Positions 45,895 through 57,646 of a stretch of DNA of 64,000 nt are shown piece after piece. The notes under the pieces are model-generated. The model saw only the letters and a program-made list of their open reading frames with translations. It was not told where the DNA came from and did not search any database. A program made the position numbers and the translations under genes. Each line of letters opens with the position of its first letter. Positions within the stretch are counted from its first letter, which is position 1. The DNA is taken from NCBI GenBank assembly GCA_022410635.1, contig JAJVDF010000876.1:127090-191089 (forward strand), given 5' to 3'. This DNA is from Tretioscincus oriximinensis. Taxonomy: Eukaryota > Chordata > Lepidosauria > Squamata > Gymnophthalmidae.

Positions 45895-46318
45895 CATAAG
45901 AACATAAGAACATAGGAGGAGCCCTGCTGAATCAGTCCAGAGCCCATCTAGTCCAGCATTCTGTCTCAGTCAGTGGCCCACCAATTCCACCAGGGCAGTG
46001 TGGAACAGAAGAAGGCAAAATCTTCAACTGTTCTTGATGCTCTGCAAAAGGCATTTCAGGAATACCACCTGTTGCTCCACCTCGGAGGCAGTATCAAGAC
46101 ATCCAACTTAGTTTATACCCTTGGCATCCAAAAACTTGTCTAATCCTGTCTTAAAGCTATCCAAGCTGCTAACTACCACCACCTCTTCTGGAAGTAAATT
46201 CCAAAGACCAATGACCCTCTGGGTGAAAAAATACTTTCCCTTGTCTGTCCTCACTCTTCTATCCATCAGCTTCAAGGAAGGCCCTCTGGTCCTAATTTTA
46301 TACAATAGAGAAAACAAT
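45895..46318 (-). mobile_element. CR1 LINE, 3' end
   Basis: Reversed tail with two ATAAGAACATAAGAACATA units, 3' UTR, and on the minus strand the ORF2 C-terminus (LKLMDRRVRTDKGKYFFTQR, VIGLWNLLPEEVVVVSSLDS; 46108-46347). Confidence 0.87.
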
Positions 46319-46924
46319 CTTGCTCCGGAAACAAATAACAAGGACACACGTGGCTTTGGGAGCGGATTTTGTGTTGCTCCACCACAAAATCAGACTATAT
46401 CTGCTCCTAAAGTCACGCAATGAAGGAGGGTTGTAGCGAGTGGATCGCTGACAACCCTTGATGGACATTAATCCTTTGTGTATACAGGGCCTTAATTAGG
46501 AATATTACAAACAAAATATTATCCCTTGTTTGTCCCGAGATAATAAGAAGAAAGTGTGGAATACTATTTATTTATTGTATTTCACAGTCCAGACAGGGCC
46601 AACTTGTTGGACTGGTATGTGTACTTGTTTGTCTGGATACTTCCAGATGTTTTTGATAACACAAAAATATGTACTGTACAGAGCCACAAATTTGGCCCAT
46701 TTCCATGAAGGCAAATTGCAGTGGCATGTGTCCTAGGCAAGGTAAGTGACTTTTTAAATTAATTATGGGTTTTACCATTTTTCCTATTATTATGGTTACT
46801 GTCTGTTTCTGTTTCAATTGCTATTCATAGAAAAATGTTATCTTGGGTTCATAGCTGAAATCCATAGTAACTATAATTTTACTCTCTGTTTTAGACCCAT
46901 TGACTTGAATGTTCCTTCACATCT
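46319..46924. other. Unassigned sequence
   Basis: No element recognised. Frames of 68-81 codons here overlap on opposite strands and show no domain. Confidence 0.4.
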
Positions 46925-46932
46925 GCTAAAGA

Positions 46933-47145
46933 TAGGCTGACCAGATGACCCATTTTGGGTGGGGTTGAAAACCCGTTTTTGGGTGCCTCCCATTTTTTTC
47001 TGAGGAAAAAAAATAAAAAAAAAGAAATTAGAAAAAAAACTTTTTTTGAAAAACTTTTCCTCGGGAAAAACTGGGAGGCACCCCAAAAACGGGTTTTCAA
47101 CCCCACCCCCACCCCCCACCCAAAAGGGGTCATCTGGTCAGCCTA
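46933..47145. mobile_element. Foldback family A copy 3
   Basis: 213 bp, TAGGCTGACCAGATGACCC to GGGGTCATCTGGTCAGCCTA, with the perfect 8-bp duplication GCTAAAGA (46925-46932, 47146-47153). The arms pair across nearly the full length. The 60-82-codon frames on both strands are artefacts of its A/T and C runs. Confidence 0.9.
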
Positions 47146-47153
47146 GCTAAAGA

Positions 47154-47884
47154 CATTTGCCATTTTAATGAACATCGTCTCAGTTTTGGTGTCAACAGCA
47201 AACTTGACTACCTCACTGTTCACTTCTAACCTAATTCCTTGGATGTTAGGAAAATCTGGAAAGGGAAGCTTATATCATTTTAGAGAACAAGAGAAATGTA
47301 GATGATGTTAGTTTTCACAGACAAGCCTAGTTTTTCAGATTTATTAATTACATTTATAACCATGAACATTCTTTCTTCTCTTTTACTGTAGAAGTAAACA
47401 CAGGACAATATTCAATTTCTTTTCCCCAAAATAATAGGAAACAGAACATGTCTGCTTTTTACTTGAAAAAATCATATTGTCGGGCCTCAATGCTATGAAC
47501 AGGACATAAAGTTCTAAAGATCACTAAGAGGAAAAAATACTGAGGTGAAGATGAATATCATTGTGAAAGCCAAAAAATTAAAATATGGAAATCTATCATA
47601 GGTGGTTTTCAGTGAAGGTCTGTAACACATACTATCCCAGAATGTATTGATCCATAGGGTAGACAAATTTATTGAATGACTTCAGTACATTGATCCATTA
47701 GCATTAAGCCAGGCTCTGGAACAATGCTTATTCAGCTCTTGTTGCACCCTACACTTGCACCCTGACATGATGTGCAGTCTACAGAAAGCATGCAGACAAT
47801 ATACCTCCATAGTCTGGCATAGCATGTATCACCCATTTTCCGCCAGGCACACAGAAGTAATGTTGGAAGTACTAAGTATGTGTG
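47154..47884. other. Unassigned sequence
   Basis: Nothing recognised apart from a weak CR1-like trace (near 47175-47235). Confidence 0.4.
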
Positions 47885-48645
47885 TCAAAGGAGCTAGCAG
47901 CACTTTGAGACTAACTTGAGAAAAGTGGTTGGCATAAGCTTTCGTAGACACATCTACTTCTTCAGATGCTGAGGGACTAATGTCAGAGTCAGGTATTTTT
48001 AGGAAACTGTGTATGGGAGAAGACAAAGCATATGCAACTGTAATAAGGTGATGAATTGCAGGCTAGAAAAACAGGTAAATAGCAAGAACTAGTCCTCTCA
48101 TGTGAAAAAGTCCCTGGGGCAACAAGAGGCAAAGTCTGGTAGAGAATCAATCAAATACTTAACAGGTTTCATAAAAATGTAGAGTTGGCCAGGAAACCAT
48201 TATCTCTGCTAAGTGTTGATGGCTTGGAACCTATGAATGTATTCAAGTTCTGCTGCTTCTTTCAAACCTTTCTTTGTAGTTTCTTTGTTCAAGGACTGCA
48301 GTCCTGAGGTCTGAGAGAGAATGTCCTGGAAGGTTGAAATGTTCAGCAACTGGTTTCTGTGTGTTTCCATTTCGAATATCTGATTTGTGTCCATTTATTC
48401 TCTGGCGAAGGGATTGTCCTGTTTGCCCAATGTAGAGTGTAGAGGGGCAAACAGTTGCATATGCTTTGTCTTCCCCCATACACAGTTTCCTATAAATACC
48501 TGACCCTGACATTAGTCCCTCAGCATCTGAAGAAGTAGACGTGTCTACGAAAGCTTCTGCCACCCACTTTTCTCAAGTTAGTCTCAAAGTGCTGCTAGCT
48601 CCTTTGCTGGACTTTCTACTAGACTAACACGGCTATTTCTCTGAA
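47885..48645 (-). mobile_element. Penelope-like element with inverted terminal arms
   Basis: Two ~156-bp arms in opposite orientation (47885-48040 and 48452-48607) flank a ~410-bp core coding for a GIY-YIG domain on the minus strand. Beyond the right arm the sequence CTAGACTAACACGGCTATTT (about 48618-48637) looks like a further terminal piece. Inverted or tandem pseudo-LTRs and 5' truncation are known features of Penelope-like retroelements. The reverse transcriptase is absent. Confidence 0.8.
48188..48450 (-). pseudogene. GIY-YIG endonuclease remnant of a Penelope-like element
   Basis: Minus-strand residues STLYIGQTGQSLRQRINGHK then SDIRNGNTQKPVAEHFNLPG and HSLSDLRTAVLEQRN. YIGQT is the YIG half of the motif, followed by the conserved Arg and His spacing. 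The GIY half is missing, the copy being truncated into the terminal arm. A frameshift near 48260 moves the tail (ELEYIHRFQAIN) to another frame. GIY-YIG nicks DNA at the insertion site. Confidence 0.78.
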
Positions 48646-51424
48646 ATTGACTGAGTATGTGTGTGTTGGGGAGAGGAAGCAGGGGTGGGGGAATTGAAAA
48701 AAACTCAGTGTGGTACAGGTCAGTGTGGTACAAAATGCCCTGCAGTCCAAGTTAGCAACTTCACTTCGATGGTTTTGATTACCATGTTCTGATTTCCAGA
48801 GGAAAACAAAGGAAGCTTGCCAGTTGCAACAAATTCCTCTTCCATTGTCAAAGAGTCTTAACATGCCCTCCCAATGCAAACATTGTCACCATTTTTCTAA
48901 TATATTCTGTCTGTTTTTATACTGATTTTCCTCTATCCCATCCTTAGACCTTTGACTAGAAGGGCAAGACTTGAAATATAAATGAGTAAACAAATTTCTT
49001 CCAATAATTTATTCACACTTTGACGGGCGATGCTTTTGAATTTTAAGGATCTGAATAAATGTATCCATTTATATTCTCCAATAATACTATCATGACTGCT
49101 GCTACACCATTTACACACAGTGAACATTCTTTATTCAGTGAAACTGTAGAGAAATTATAAGGAAGGAGGCACAGGCATGCCACATGTGCTCAATTAAGAG
49201 CCAGAAAAAACATGTTCTTGCCAGTGGGAGTTGCAGTTCAAAGGACTGGAAAATTCAAGAGACTCTGCCTAAAACTTTCCACTATTGTTTTTACTAAAAA
49301 TACATTTGCCTTAATGTGGGTACACCTTCTGTAAGGTAAGCCAATCCTTTTGCTCTTTTTGTTGAGAATCATAAACATCCATATTGTTCTCTATATCATC
49401 ATATGACTAAAGAGGAAATTTAAAAAACCTTTATTGGCACCACTCCCTTTTTACGGATGTACAAATCTGTTCTTCATTCGTCTATCATACATACAGTATA
49501 CAATAGTTAATTTTACGTATAATGTGATTTTTATGTTATGAGGAACTCTTGCCAATTTATAATAAAAAGAGCAATCAAATAATTCCTCTGTCTTCTACCA
49601 GTGTATTCATGAGAGAAATGTAATTCATTTAGTTAGGAGACGTCTTTCTATACACAAGATCTACTCAGATTCACCCCTAGAATAATTTATCATTGTGATA
49701 CAAATCGTTCTGGGAAGGGCATCCCTTCTTGCTTCATTTTATTATTATCCATATAAAATATATCACTGTGAGGTAATTGCTTGGATTGCTTGTAGAAATG
49801 ATCATAGTCAAACCCTTTTCTCAATATGCAGAAGTAAGTGTGTAGACAGTGATTCTGGTAAATGGGAGAAAGTGGCTCAGAAGCTTTGTTCAAAATGACA
49901 TTCTAAGGAAAGGAAAAGCTGATAGATGGTACATAGGAAGATAAGTAGATCTAAAATTTTATATTGTCAATAGTTGTTGGTTTTATCCTATTTTCTTGTA
50001 AAATTTGGCAAATCAGTGCTATCTCAAGAAAAATGTGCCTTTTATATCAAGATGTGATTAAATACATTTAATTTGAGGCTATAAGGATAGACATACAGTC
50101 GCTAAAATCACCTTATCACATCCTGAAATCTAGTATCCTGTAGATACTTCCCCTGCAGCGTTTAAAAAGAAGGTAAGACAAATGGGCAAGTGGGAGGTCC
50201 CCTTGTCCAAGGTCCCATTTGAGGGCTCTCTAACCTCAGGTGCCCCACCTCACTTGCCGTATTGCAACCCCACCCATAGTCTGGATATATCCAATATCTG
50301 AACAATCTACAAACTCTTTCCCCNAAAAAATATAAAGTACGACTTTTAAATAACACATGCAAGTCTAGTATGGGCATAAACATCAATAAAATACCATCTC
50401 CAGCCATTGCTTTCTAAGTAACTTTTTTGAAATTTGTTTCCACGTTTTTTTAGTTGATTTTCAGTAGACTTAATATACTTAGTCTAATCTTTAAAAAAAT
50501 GTAGCAAAGGCAGGGCCCATCTACGTAAACACAGAAATATTTGAATCCCATTATTTTCAAATTTCCTTCAGGTCCACAGTTCTCAGTGAAACTTGATACG
50601 ACTGAAAACAGAAAATATTTTACAGCATTTTATTACTGGAACATGGTCAAGAGGATGTAGCCTAGCCTTCAGAAGCTAAGGCTGGCACCAGAATCCAGAC
50701 TCTTCAAAGAACAAATAATTGGCAATAGGCAAAAAGGCAAAAGTGAAATGTTTTAAAACAGCACTGGATAAAAAGATTAAAGTCTTTTATAGCCAAAAGA
50801 ACATGGGAAAATATATTACATTTGTAGTGGATCCTTTCACACCTTGGTACGCTTTTTTTCTTTTCTTTTTAAAGGACTAATTTCTCCCAATTGATTATTT
50901 TACCAAAAAAGAAAATCCTTTATCTATGCACTGCTTGGAATATAAGTGGACCAAACATTATATTCACAAACGCACATACAAACTTGGAGTATTAGATTCC
51001 CTATGACAAAACATTTCCCAATTGTTAGCAGGTAATAGAAAAATTGGATGTGACTCTTAGATGCTGTTCTGACATGTACTTTTAATCATTTTTAATCAGT
51101 CTTCCATCCTGAAGGATTGAACTAAACCATACTGGGGGTTTTCACTGATTTCATTTAATTATTCAGTACTGAAGATAAAGGTATGAGTAGGAACAGCATC
51201 TTAATATTTTAAAAAGATCAGACTTCTCTAGGGAGACAGCATATAGTCACCCATGACAAAAAAAAATCAGCAAAACCTCCTCTGGATAAATTAGGACTTT
51301 CTACACTACTCTCAACGGATGAAAACATGGGAAGACTAGCTAATGTTGTTTTCTTCTTTGGGTCAATTAAAGTAAATTAGTAGAAAGAGATTATCAAAAT
51401 TAAGTAGCAGCATGAGAATCTTTT
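48646..51424. other. Unassigned AT-rich sequence
   Basis: No coding or repeat signal over 2.8 kb. Small frames near 49690-49898 overlap on both strands and are not credible genes. Confidence 0.5.
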
Positions 51425-51809
51425 AACTGTGCAAGAATTTTTAAANTGAGAATTTTTGGAGTACATCAGAAGCTGGCCCCAGTAGCCAGAAGCCCCCAGT
51501 GGTGGTGCAGTAATTAAAAAAATGAAGTGTGTGAGAAAGTTTTGAAGTGTGTGAGAATTTTTATTTTTTTACTGAGGGAAGGCTGCCTTCATGAGCTGGT
51601 CTCATATGCCAGAGCCCCCTAGTGGTGCTGCTGCAGTGAATTTTCTTTTAAAAAAATGAAAGTTCAAAAAAAAACTTTTTCAAAAAAAATATTATTTTTT
51701 AATTTTTTTATCAGAAAACCCCGGGGAAATGGCGCCCCTCCCCCCCAGAGGGTGAGGTAGGCACCCAAAACCAGGTTCCCCCCCCAAAAGGTGGCATCTG
51801 GTCAGCCTA
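51425..51809. mobile_element. Family A relative with a duplicated module
   Basis: Ends with GGTGGCATCTGGTCAGCCTA, the family A right terminus. Inside are two versions of a module also at 16951-17160 (reverse): GAATTTTTGGAGTACATCAG with CCCCCAGTGGTGGTGCAGTA, and GTGTGAGAATTTTTATTTTT with CCCCCTAGTGGTGCTGCTGC. The left end and target duplication are not recognisable. Confidence 0.5.
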
Positions 51810-52036
51810 CCTAAAAATACCTAATGTTAACAATAGCATCTGAAGAGAAGTTCCCTGAAACCAAGGTAACACAGTGTCTAAGGTAGCACAGTGTAGCTTC
51901 TACATGGACTCTTTGAATTGTTCTGGAAGTTACTGGAAAATACAAAATCCACATGCTAAAATGGATGCCTGAAAATCTCACTGTTCCAAGGGGAGACTAC
52001 TTTAAGGCATTCTCCCAAGTGATCTTGACTCAAGGT

Positions 52037-52187
52037 TAGGATTGCCATATTTTGGCAGCACAAAACTGGGACAGGGGTGGGGGTGCGTGCATGTACGTGA
52101 ACTCACACGGATGCGCGCTCACACGGACGCTTGTAGTGAGACAGGCAGAACCTCTCCTGCTCCATCCTGGAGGTAGATAAGTGGAAC
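52037..52187. mobile_element. Family B transposon, left part only
   Basis: TAGGATTGCCATATTTTGGC followed by GCACAAAACTGGGACAGGGG matches the left end of the element at 25802, including the GT/GC alternating stretch. The palindrome and right end are absent. A family C element is inserted at its right edge. Confidence 0.7.
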
Positions 52188-52696
52188 CAGTGCTTTTTTT
52201 CCAGAAAAAAAGGTGCCGGTACTAACGCCGCCGCCGGCGGCAGGGGGCGGCGGGGGGCGGGGGTAATGCCACGCCCCCCATCACCGGAGTTAGTACCGGC
52301 GACGGCAACGGGGGGGCAGGGGGGTGGGGGGGGCGGTAACGCCACGCCCCCCTCGCCAGTGTTAGTACTGGTGACGGCGGGGGCGGTAACGCCACGCCCC
52401 CCTCACCGGCGTTTGTACCGGCGACGGCGGGGGGGCGGTAACGCCACGCCCCCCTCGCCAGCGTTAGTACTGGCGACGGTGACGGCGGGGGGCGGATGGG
52501 CGGCGGTAACGCAGCAGTACCGGCACCTTTTATTTAGGCGGGGGGGTGGGGAGAGCGGCGGCCGCCGCCGCCGCTCATTCCCGTGGCCACCCCTGCCGCT
52601 GCTGCCGCCCCCGCTAACTCCGTCCCTCCCCCCCCCCGCCTAAATAAAAGGTGCCGGAACTGTGTTCCGGAGCGTTCCCCCACAAAAAAAGCCCTG
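52188..52696. mobile_element. GC-rich hAT-style element, family C copy 1
   Basis: 509 bp, CAGTGCTTTTTTTCC to ACAAAAAAAGCCCTG, with the duplication AGTGGAAC/AGTAGAAC (52180-52187, 52697-52704; one mismatch). Subterminal inverted pair CCTTTTATTTAGGCGGG and its complement. The interior is a G/C-rich tandem array of CGGTAACGCCACGCCCCCCT-like units. Pro/Ala-rich frames are by-products. Confidence 0.88.
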
Positions 52697-52704
52697 AGTA
52701 GAAC

Positions 52705-53525
52705 AACTCAGAGGACCTTCTGTAGTGCATTATCTGCCCTACAGAGTGGTCTATTAGGAGGTTATACTTCCTGGTACTTTGCCTTCATTGGATGAAGGGT
52801 TGAGGTTGGTGTCTTACCTATTCCAACAAGGCAGGGCTCGCAGCACTTTTGAGACTAACAAGAAGAAGTAGTGTTGAAGTCTATTTATATGGGTTGCTAT
52901 TGTGATTTTAAAATAAGTTTTGCTATCATAGACAAGTCTGCTCCTTCCAAGTATAAAGAGTCGACACATCATTATAGCTGATATAGTAGACTATCACTCA
53001 TCTGTGAATAGCACATGGGTGTGGTTCTACATAACACGCCTGGTGCCGTGTTCCACTTCTGGGAATTCAATTCAAACCACCCTGACTGAAAACTTTAGAT
53101 ACTGAGAACCTTAGTTTCCAATCTTTAAAGTTGGACCAGGAGCAACCCAACCTATCATTTAAGATCAATGCAGCAAAGGATATTCTGTACAGAAAGTCCA
53201 TAGTGGATAGCTCAATGAAAATATACAATAGATATTAATTAAAATCTTAATGATATGAAATATGTGAAAATGCTTTATTAAAATATGCCAAAGCAAGAAA
53301 AAGGGTCTGGAGCTGTTGTTGATACTCTGAGACTATTTACTAAAACATGTAGCAAAACCAAAACATTTTCCTGAACTTAACATTCTCCTGATCCTTTATG
53401 TCAAAGTATAAAAGAAAACCTTTTTACTTTAATGATTATTTTATTACATAAAACAACTAAAACACAGCTAATGAGATCAATATGCTGGATTTCGTATTAA
53501 CTATCACTAGTCAATCATCATCATC
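52705..53525. other. Mostly unassigned; short Penelope-like trace
   Basis: 52831-52865 (GGGCTCGCAGCACTTTTGAG, ACTAACAAGAAGAAGTAG) resembles the Penelope terminal arm. The rest is unassigned except for the 56-bp duplicate listed separately. Confidence 0.45.
52874..52929 (+). repeat. 56-bp segment duplicated at 55875
   Basis: TTGAAGTCTATTTATATGGG through AAATAAGTTTTGCTATCAT recurs with three or four differences at 55875-55930, about 3 kb away in the same orientation. It matches no element I know. Confidence 0.85.

Positions 53526-53607
<82 letters not shown>
53526..53607. repeat. (TTA)n microsatellite at element 3' end
   Basis: About 27 uninterrupted TTA units; on the minus strand (TAA)n, immediately after the 3' end of the Dong/R4-type element. 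Confidence 0.97.
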
Positions 53608-54338
53608 GACATAAAAGCAACAGTATACCACAGCAAACGAGATAGATATGCTGGATTTCGTATCTCAATATCACAAAGTCGAACACTTCCCAAGCGTCTA
53701 GTACTGTGTGATGTATTTTCGTATGATGCGCGCAGATCTGAGCAAAGTGGCTTTTTGCAATTGACAGATGGCGATTTGTCAATGGCGATTTGTCAATGCC
53801 AATTGTCTTCAAGTGTTGGGCCAGGTCTTTGGGTACAGCCCCCAGTGTGCCGATTACCACTGGAACCACTTTCACTGGTTTGTGCCAGAGTCGCTGCAGT
53901 TCAATTTTCAGGTCTTGATATCGGCTGAGTTTTTCGTGCTGTTTTTCTACAATTCTACTGTCCCCAGGTATGGCAACATCAATGATCCACATTTTGTTCT
54001 TTTCCACAATTGTGATGTCAGGAGTATTGTGTTCCAAAACCTTGTCAGTCTGGATCCGGAAGTCCCAGAGTATTTTTGCATGTTCGTTTTCTGTAACCTT
54101 CTCTGGTTTGTGATCCCACCAGTTCTTTACTACTGGAAGATGGTAGTTTTGGCAAAGGTTCCAGTGTATCATTTGTGCCACATAATTGTGCCTCTGTTTG
54201 TAGTCTGTTTGTGCAATTTTCTTGCATCGTTTCATCAGCTTCTTGGCACAGTCTGCATTTTGGGTCATCAGTTGATTTTTCAATTCTGGCTTTGATTGCA
54301 TTTGTCCTGATAGCCTGTTCTTGTGCAGCAAGTATCAA
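53603..54338 (-). pseudogene. Restriction-like endonuclease domain of the Dong/R4 LINE
   Basis: Two overlapping frames. The first (54338-54230) has DPKCRLCQEADETM, half of a CCHC-type zinc motif, then breaks. The second (54331-53603) carries QRHNYVAQMIHWNLCQNYHL, ILWDFRIQTDKVLEHNTPDI and WIIDVAIPGDSRIVEKQHEK, then LSRYQDLKIELQRLWHKPVK and VVPVVIGTLGAVPKDL. PD...D is the catalytic signature of the PD-(D/E)xK nuclease of this clade (here NTPD where RPD or KPD is usual). A frameshift in the zinc motif means it is inactive. Confidence 0.85.
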
Positions 54339-54548
54339 GCCCTGTTTCCTTCTTCAGCGAACCATTTTTCAGCCATAGCCAGGTCTTTTCTTTGTCAACT
54401 TTTCCTTCGATTTTATCAAGGAACTGTCCATGCAAGGCTTTGTTGCGCCAGCTGTCCTCTCGAGTTTTCCGATACTGATTTTTTGTTTGCTGGGCTTTGA
54501 GTACTTTCCTGTTTGTGACTTCAATCAGTGCAGGTTCTTTACTGTTTC
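53608..54548 (-). mobile_element. Dong/R4-type LINE, 3' part
   Basis: 5'-truncated copy on the minus strand covering the last part of the protein, bounded on both sides by TAA repeats (53526-53607 and 54549-54699). The Dong element of Bombyx inserts specifically in TAA repeats, and R4/Dong/Rex6 elements carry a C-terminal restriction-like endonuclease. Both features agree here. 54340-54540 translates to EVTNRKVLKAQQTKNQYRKT and WRNKALHGQFLDKIEGKVDK, the region before the zinc motif. Confidence 0.85.
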
Positions 54549-54773
<225 letters not shown>

Positions 54774-56127
54774 CAAATATTTACAAATAACAAATCATTA
54801 TTTGTATATATGCACAAAAATTCTACCTATCCCCCCGATAAACAAAAAGGATGCTTACATCGTTGCTTAACATCAATTAAATACTTCCAATAATTTTTTT
54901 ATATCCCTGTACAATTCTTCTTTTAATTGAATATTTTTGTTATTGATGTTAACTGTTTCCATTTTTCTCTTATACCTAACATCTGATTATTTGACGTTAA
55001 TCCCATATACATATCACATTTCCCCCTTATTAGATCAAACTTAAATTGCTCTAAAATATATCCATGCTATTCCTTAATATTCCAACCTGATTTCTCTTTC
55101 CAATACTTGAGAAATTGTGGCTTTCTGCATATTATTAGGCTCCAGTTCACATCAGAGTTTCATGCTTTTGCATGTCTTGGCAGTCTATGTACAGAAACTA
55201 CCTCTAGGCAATTCAGAGATCAGTACCCAGACATCTCAATTTTAATACATGATTTAGTGATATTCTGGAGTATACAACCTTCAACCTCAAGCTGTTTCCC
55301 AGACATCAGGGCAACAACACAAGGAAAGCAGCACATGAAGATGATATTACTTCTGGGTATTTCATCTCATTTCCCCCCTGATTTTCCAATTCCTCAGGAC
55401 TAAAAATGGATTAAAAGTATTTGTTGGAACAGTACCACTGAGTTGTTAAACAACAAAGTTTTGAAATCTATTCTTTTCATTAATTCATTCATTTCCTTAC
55501 AGTTTTATTTACTTTGTCTAGAAGCACCACTCTGCATTAAATATTTACTCCAAATGGAATAAAGTATATTTGCAACCTCTTCATATGTGACCTCTTTTCT
55601 GTATTTCAGATTTCAGTTGTATTTTTAAAACAAGCTTCCCATTGCTTAGTGTTTCCCAGGCAGAAAACTATTATCTTTCTTTGAAGCATAAAAGTCTTCC
55701 TGTTTATGGTGTTATACACTTCGGATCTTTATCATATTCCTAACCTTTCTGCATAACCACCAAAATCAGTTTTCTCAGAGGAAGTACTTCTCATCTTATG
55801 GGAGTATGCTTCATATCTTCTGGACTAGATAAAAACAGCTCAGTATCCTGATCAACACATATTTTCCTTTAGCCTTGAAGTCTATTTACATGGGTTGCTA
55901 TTGTGGTTTTAAAATAAGTTTTGCTAGCATGAATTTGTGTATGAGATATGGGGAGCTTGTAAATGCTATGAATATACACTGCAATCATATGATGCTCGTG
56001 GCTGTTGTAATGCTTCCATATGTGAGGATTTGATTTCTCAAAAATGAATACTATAGATGAAAATAATAAGCATCATTTACCAAAATATTGGCCAAGGATG
56101 AGGCTGAACGAAAATAGTTCACAAATA
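54774..56127. other. Unassigned; left part may be old L1
   Basis: 54840-55130 resembles in base composition and a few words (TTAGATCAAACTTAAATTGC) the minus-strand L1 near 4890-4930. The rest is unassigned apart from the repeat at 55875-55930. Confidence 0.4.
55875..55930 (+). repeat. Second copy of the 56-bp segment
   Basis: TTGAAGTCTATTTACATGGG to TTTTGCTAGCAT; see the copy at 52874. Confidence 0.85.
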
Positions 56128-56411
56128 GGCACGAATGACTCAGTCGCTAAGAAGACGGTCTTCCATCTGGGAGATCCAGTTTCGAAGCCCTGTGTCAGAT
56201 GTAGGGAGGGGTGAACAGCTTGCAGCTCTAGCCAACTTAGCTATTTGAAAGAGATGCAAAATTGTAATTTGCATATCAATTACATAAATTAGTACCATCA
56301 TTAACTTGATGGGGAAGATAGAATAAGATGTAAGCCTTTGGACAAAAATTAACCTTGTAAGGAGCTCTGGAAAAGAGAGGGATATAAAAACTCGATTCTT
56401 CTTATTCTTCA
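56128..56411 (+). mobile_element. tRNA-derived SINE, second copy
   Basis: A box TGACTCAGTCG (56136-56146), B box GTTTCGAAGCC (56179-56189). The body has GATGTAAGCCTTTGGACAAA and CCTTGTAAGGAGCTCTGG, with a TTCTTATTCTTC tail. Same family as 27962-28245, with more mutations and an internal insertion near 56245-56290. Confidence 0.82.
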
Positions 56412-56869
56412 TCACAGTTGTTGTGAGTGGTTATTCAAAGTATTTTTCTCTCTGAGGTGATGAGGACTATCACACGTCTCTATGAGGTGGTAAGGAATTC
56501 TGATGAAAACCATTTCAGGAAATTGGAAAGTCATCCCCAAACCACACAGAATGAGTCAATCTCCCTTTATTAATAATACATGCAATATGGAAGCAGCATC
56601 AGTATCAAGAGGGACTCAGTGTATAGAATTTAATTATTAAATCAGGAACATTCATTTCCTTCAATAGAGCTCTGACTATGGCTTTTCTAGAAGAAGGAAA
56701 AGTATTTTGTTTATTTATTATAACATTTGTATCCTATCATAGATCCAGGCACAACTCATAAATAAAATATATTTAAAAATATAATTTGTCCAGCTTCCTT
56801 CTTACCTTGATGTAACTACTTTCAAGGATTAAGACTCAAAGATACGGAAAACAAAATAGTGTTAGTACC
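56412..56869. other. Unassigned sequence
   Basis: Nothing recognised. Confidence 0.4.
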
Positions 56870-57240
56870 ACAGAGAGAATGCCCTTTCCTGTACCAAAGC
56901 CCCTCTCTCATCCCTTCGTAATCTTAACTCACAGATCAGTATAGCAAAAGAAGCTCCTTCTGATTCTCCCGGCCCAAGCCATTTAAGGCTTTATGTGTCA
57001 ATATTAACTGGGCTTAGTAGCTAACTGGTAGGGTTTACTAGTATATCCAACCAGATACTTCTGCAGGGATCATGCTACTTCGTTAGTTACAATTTCTGGA
57101 CTGTGTTCAAGAGTCCCATGTAGATTATGCTAAAATAATCTGAAGATTATTAAGCATGGACCATGGAAAAGGTCAAAACTGGCAAACTAATTAAGAAGTG
57201 CTCCTGGCAGCTGTTGTCAGCTAAGCTTCAAGCGACAATG
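56870..57240 (-). mobile_element. Old L2 fragment
   Basis: The plus strand GGCCCAAGCCATTTAAGGCT and AACTGGGCTTAGTAGCTAAC parallels the reversed L2 at 63440-63490, the region encoding FK-L-LTFKALHNLGP in the best copy. It is heavily mutated. Confidence 0.5.
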
Positions 57241-57638
57241 ATGAATCCAGAACCACTCATAAATAGCACAGCTTTCAGAACCAAAAATTACTTCTTGGAC
57301 CTAAGGCCCTTTATTATAAAGTAGGTTCAAAATGTAGGCAAACGTTTCACTGATATGAGGGGAGATGGAGCTATAAACCAGAGTCAAACAACGAAGAAAT
57401 GGAAATAGGTAAAATAACCAGCAGAGATGAGTTGCAGAATGTATAGCTGAAGTGCAAAATAACTTAACTGAAAGAGAACCTAAAGTGCTATGGAAAAAGA
57501 GAATAGGCATCATGAAATATGAAGAGAGAAAGAATAAAATTTCAACTGAAAAGTTTAAGGGGCTATCAGGAAAAGTTGCCCCAATTCCCAGAGAAACAGA
57601 ACAAATACAAGCTTTGAATAAAAAGCAGGATGCACAAT
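57241..57638. other. Unassigned sequence
   Basis: Nothing recognised; a 128-codon minus-strand frame (57301-57687) is hydrophobic but extends into the family C element and has no domain. Confidence 0.4.
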
Positions 57639-57646
57639 GGTAAAAG

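Noticed and set aside
52266..52643. 125-codon Pro/Ala-rich frame
   Set aside because: Lies wholly inside the GC-rich hAT-style element; low complexity, no domain, and comparable frames occur in the other copies by composition.
53482..53928. Poly-Ile frame
   Set aside because: Microsatellite translation running into the antisense of the Dong/R4 element.
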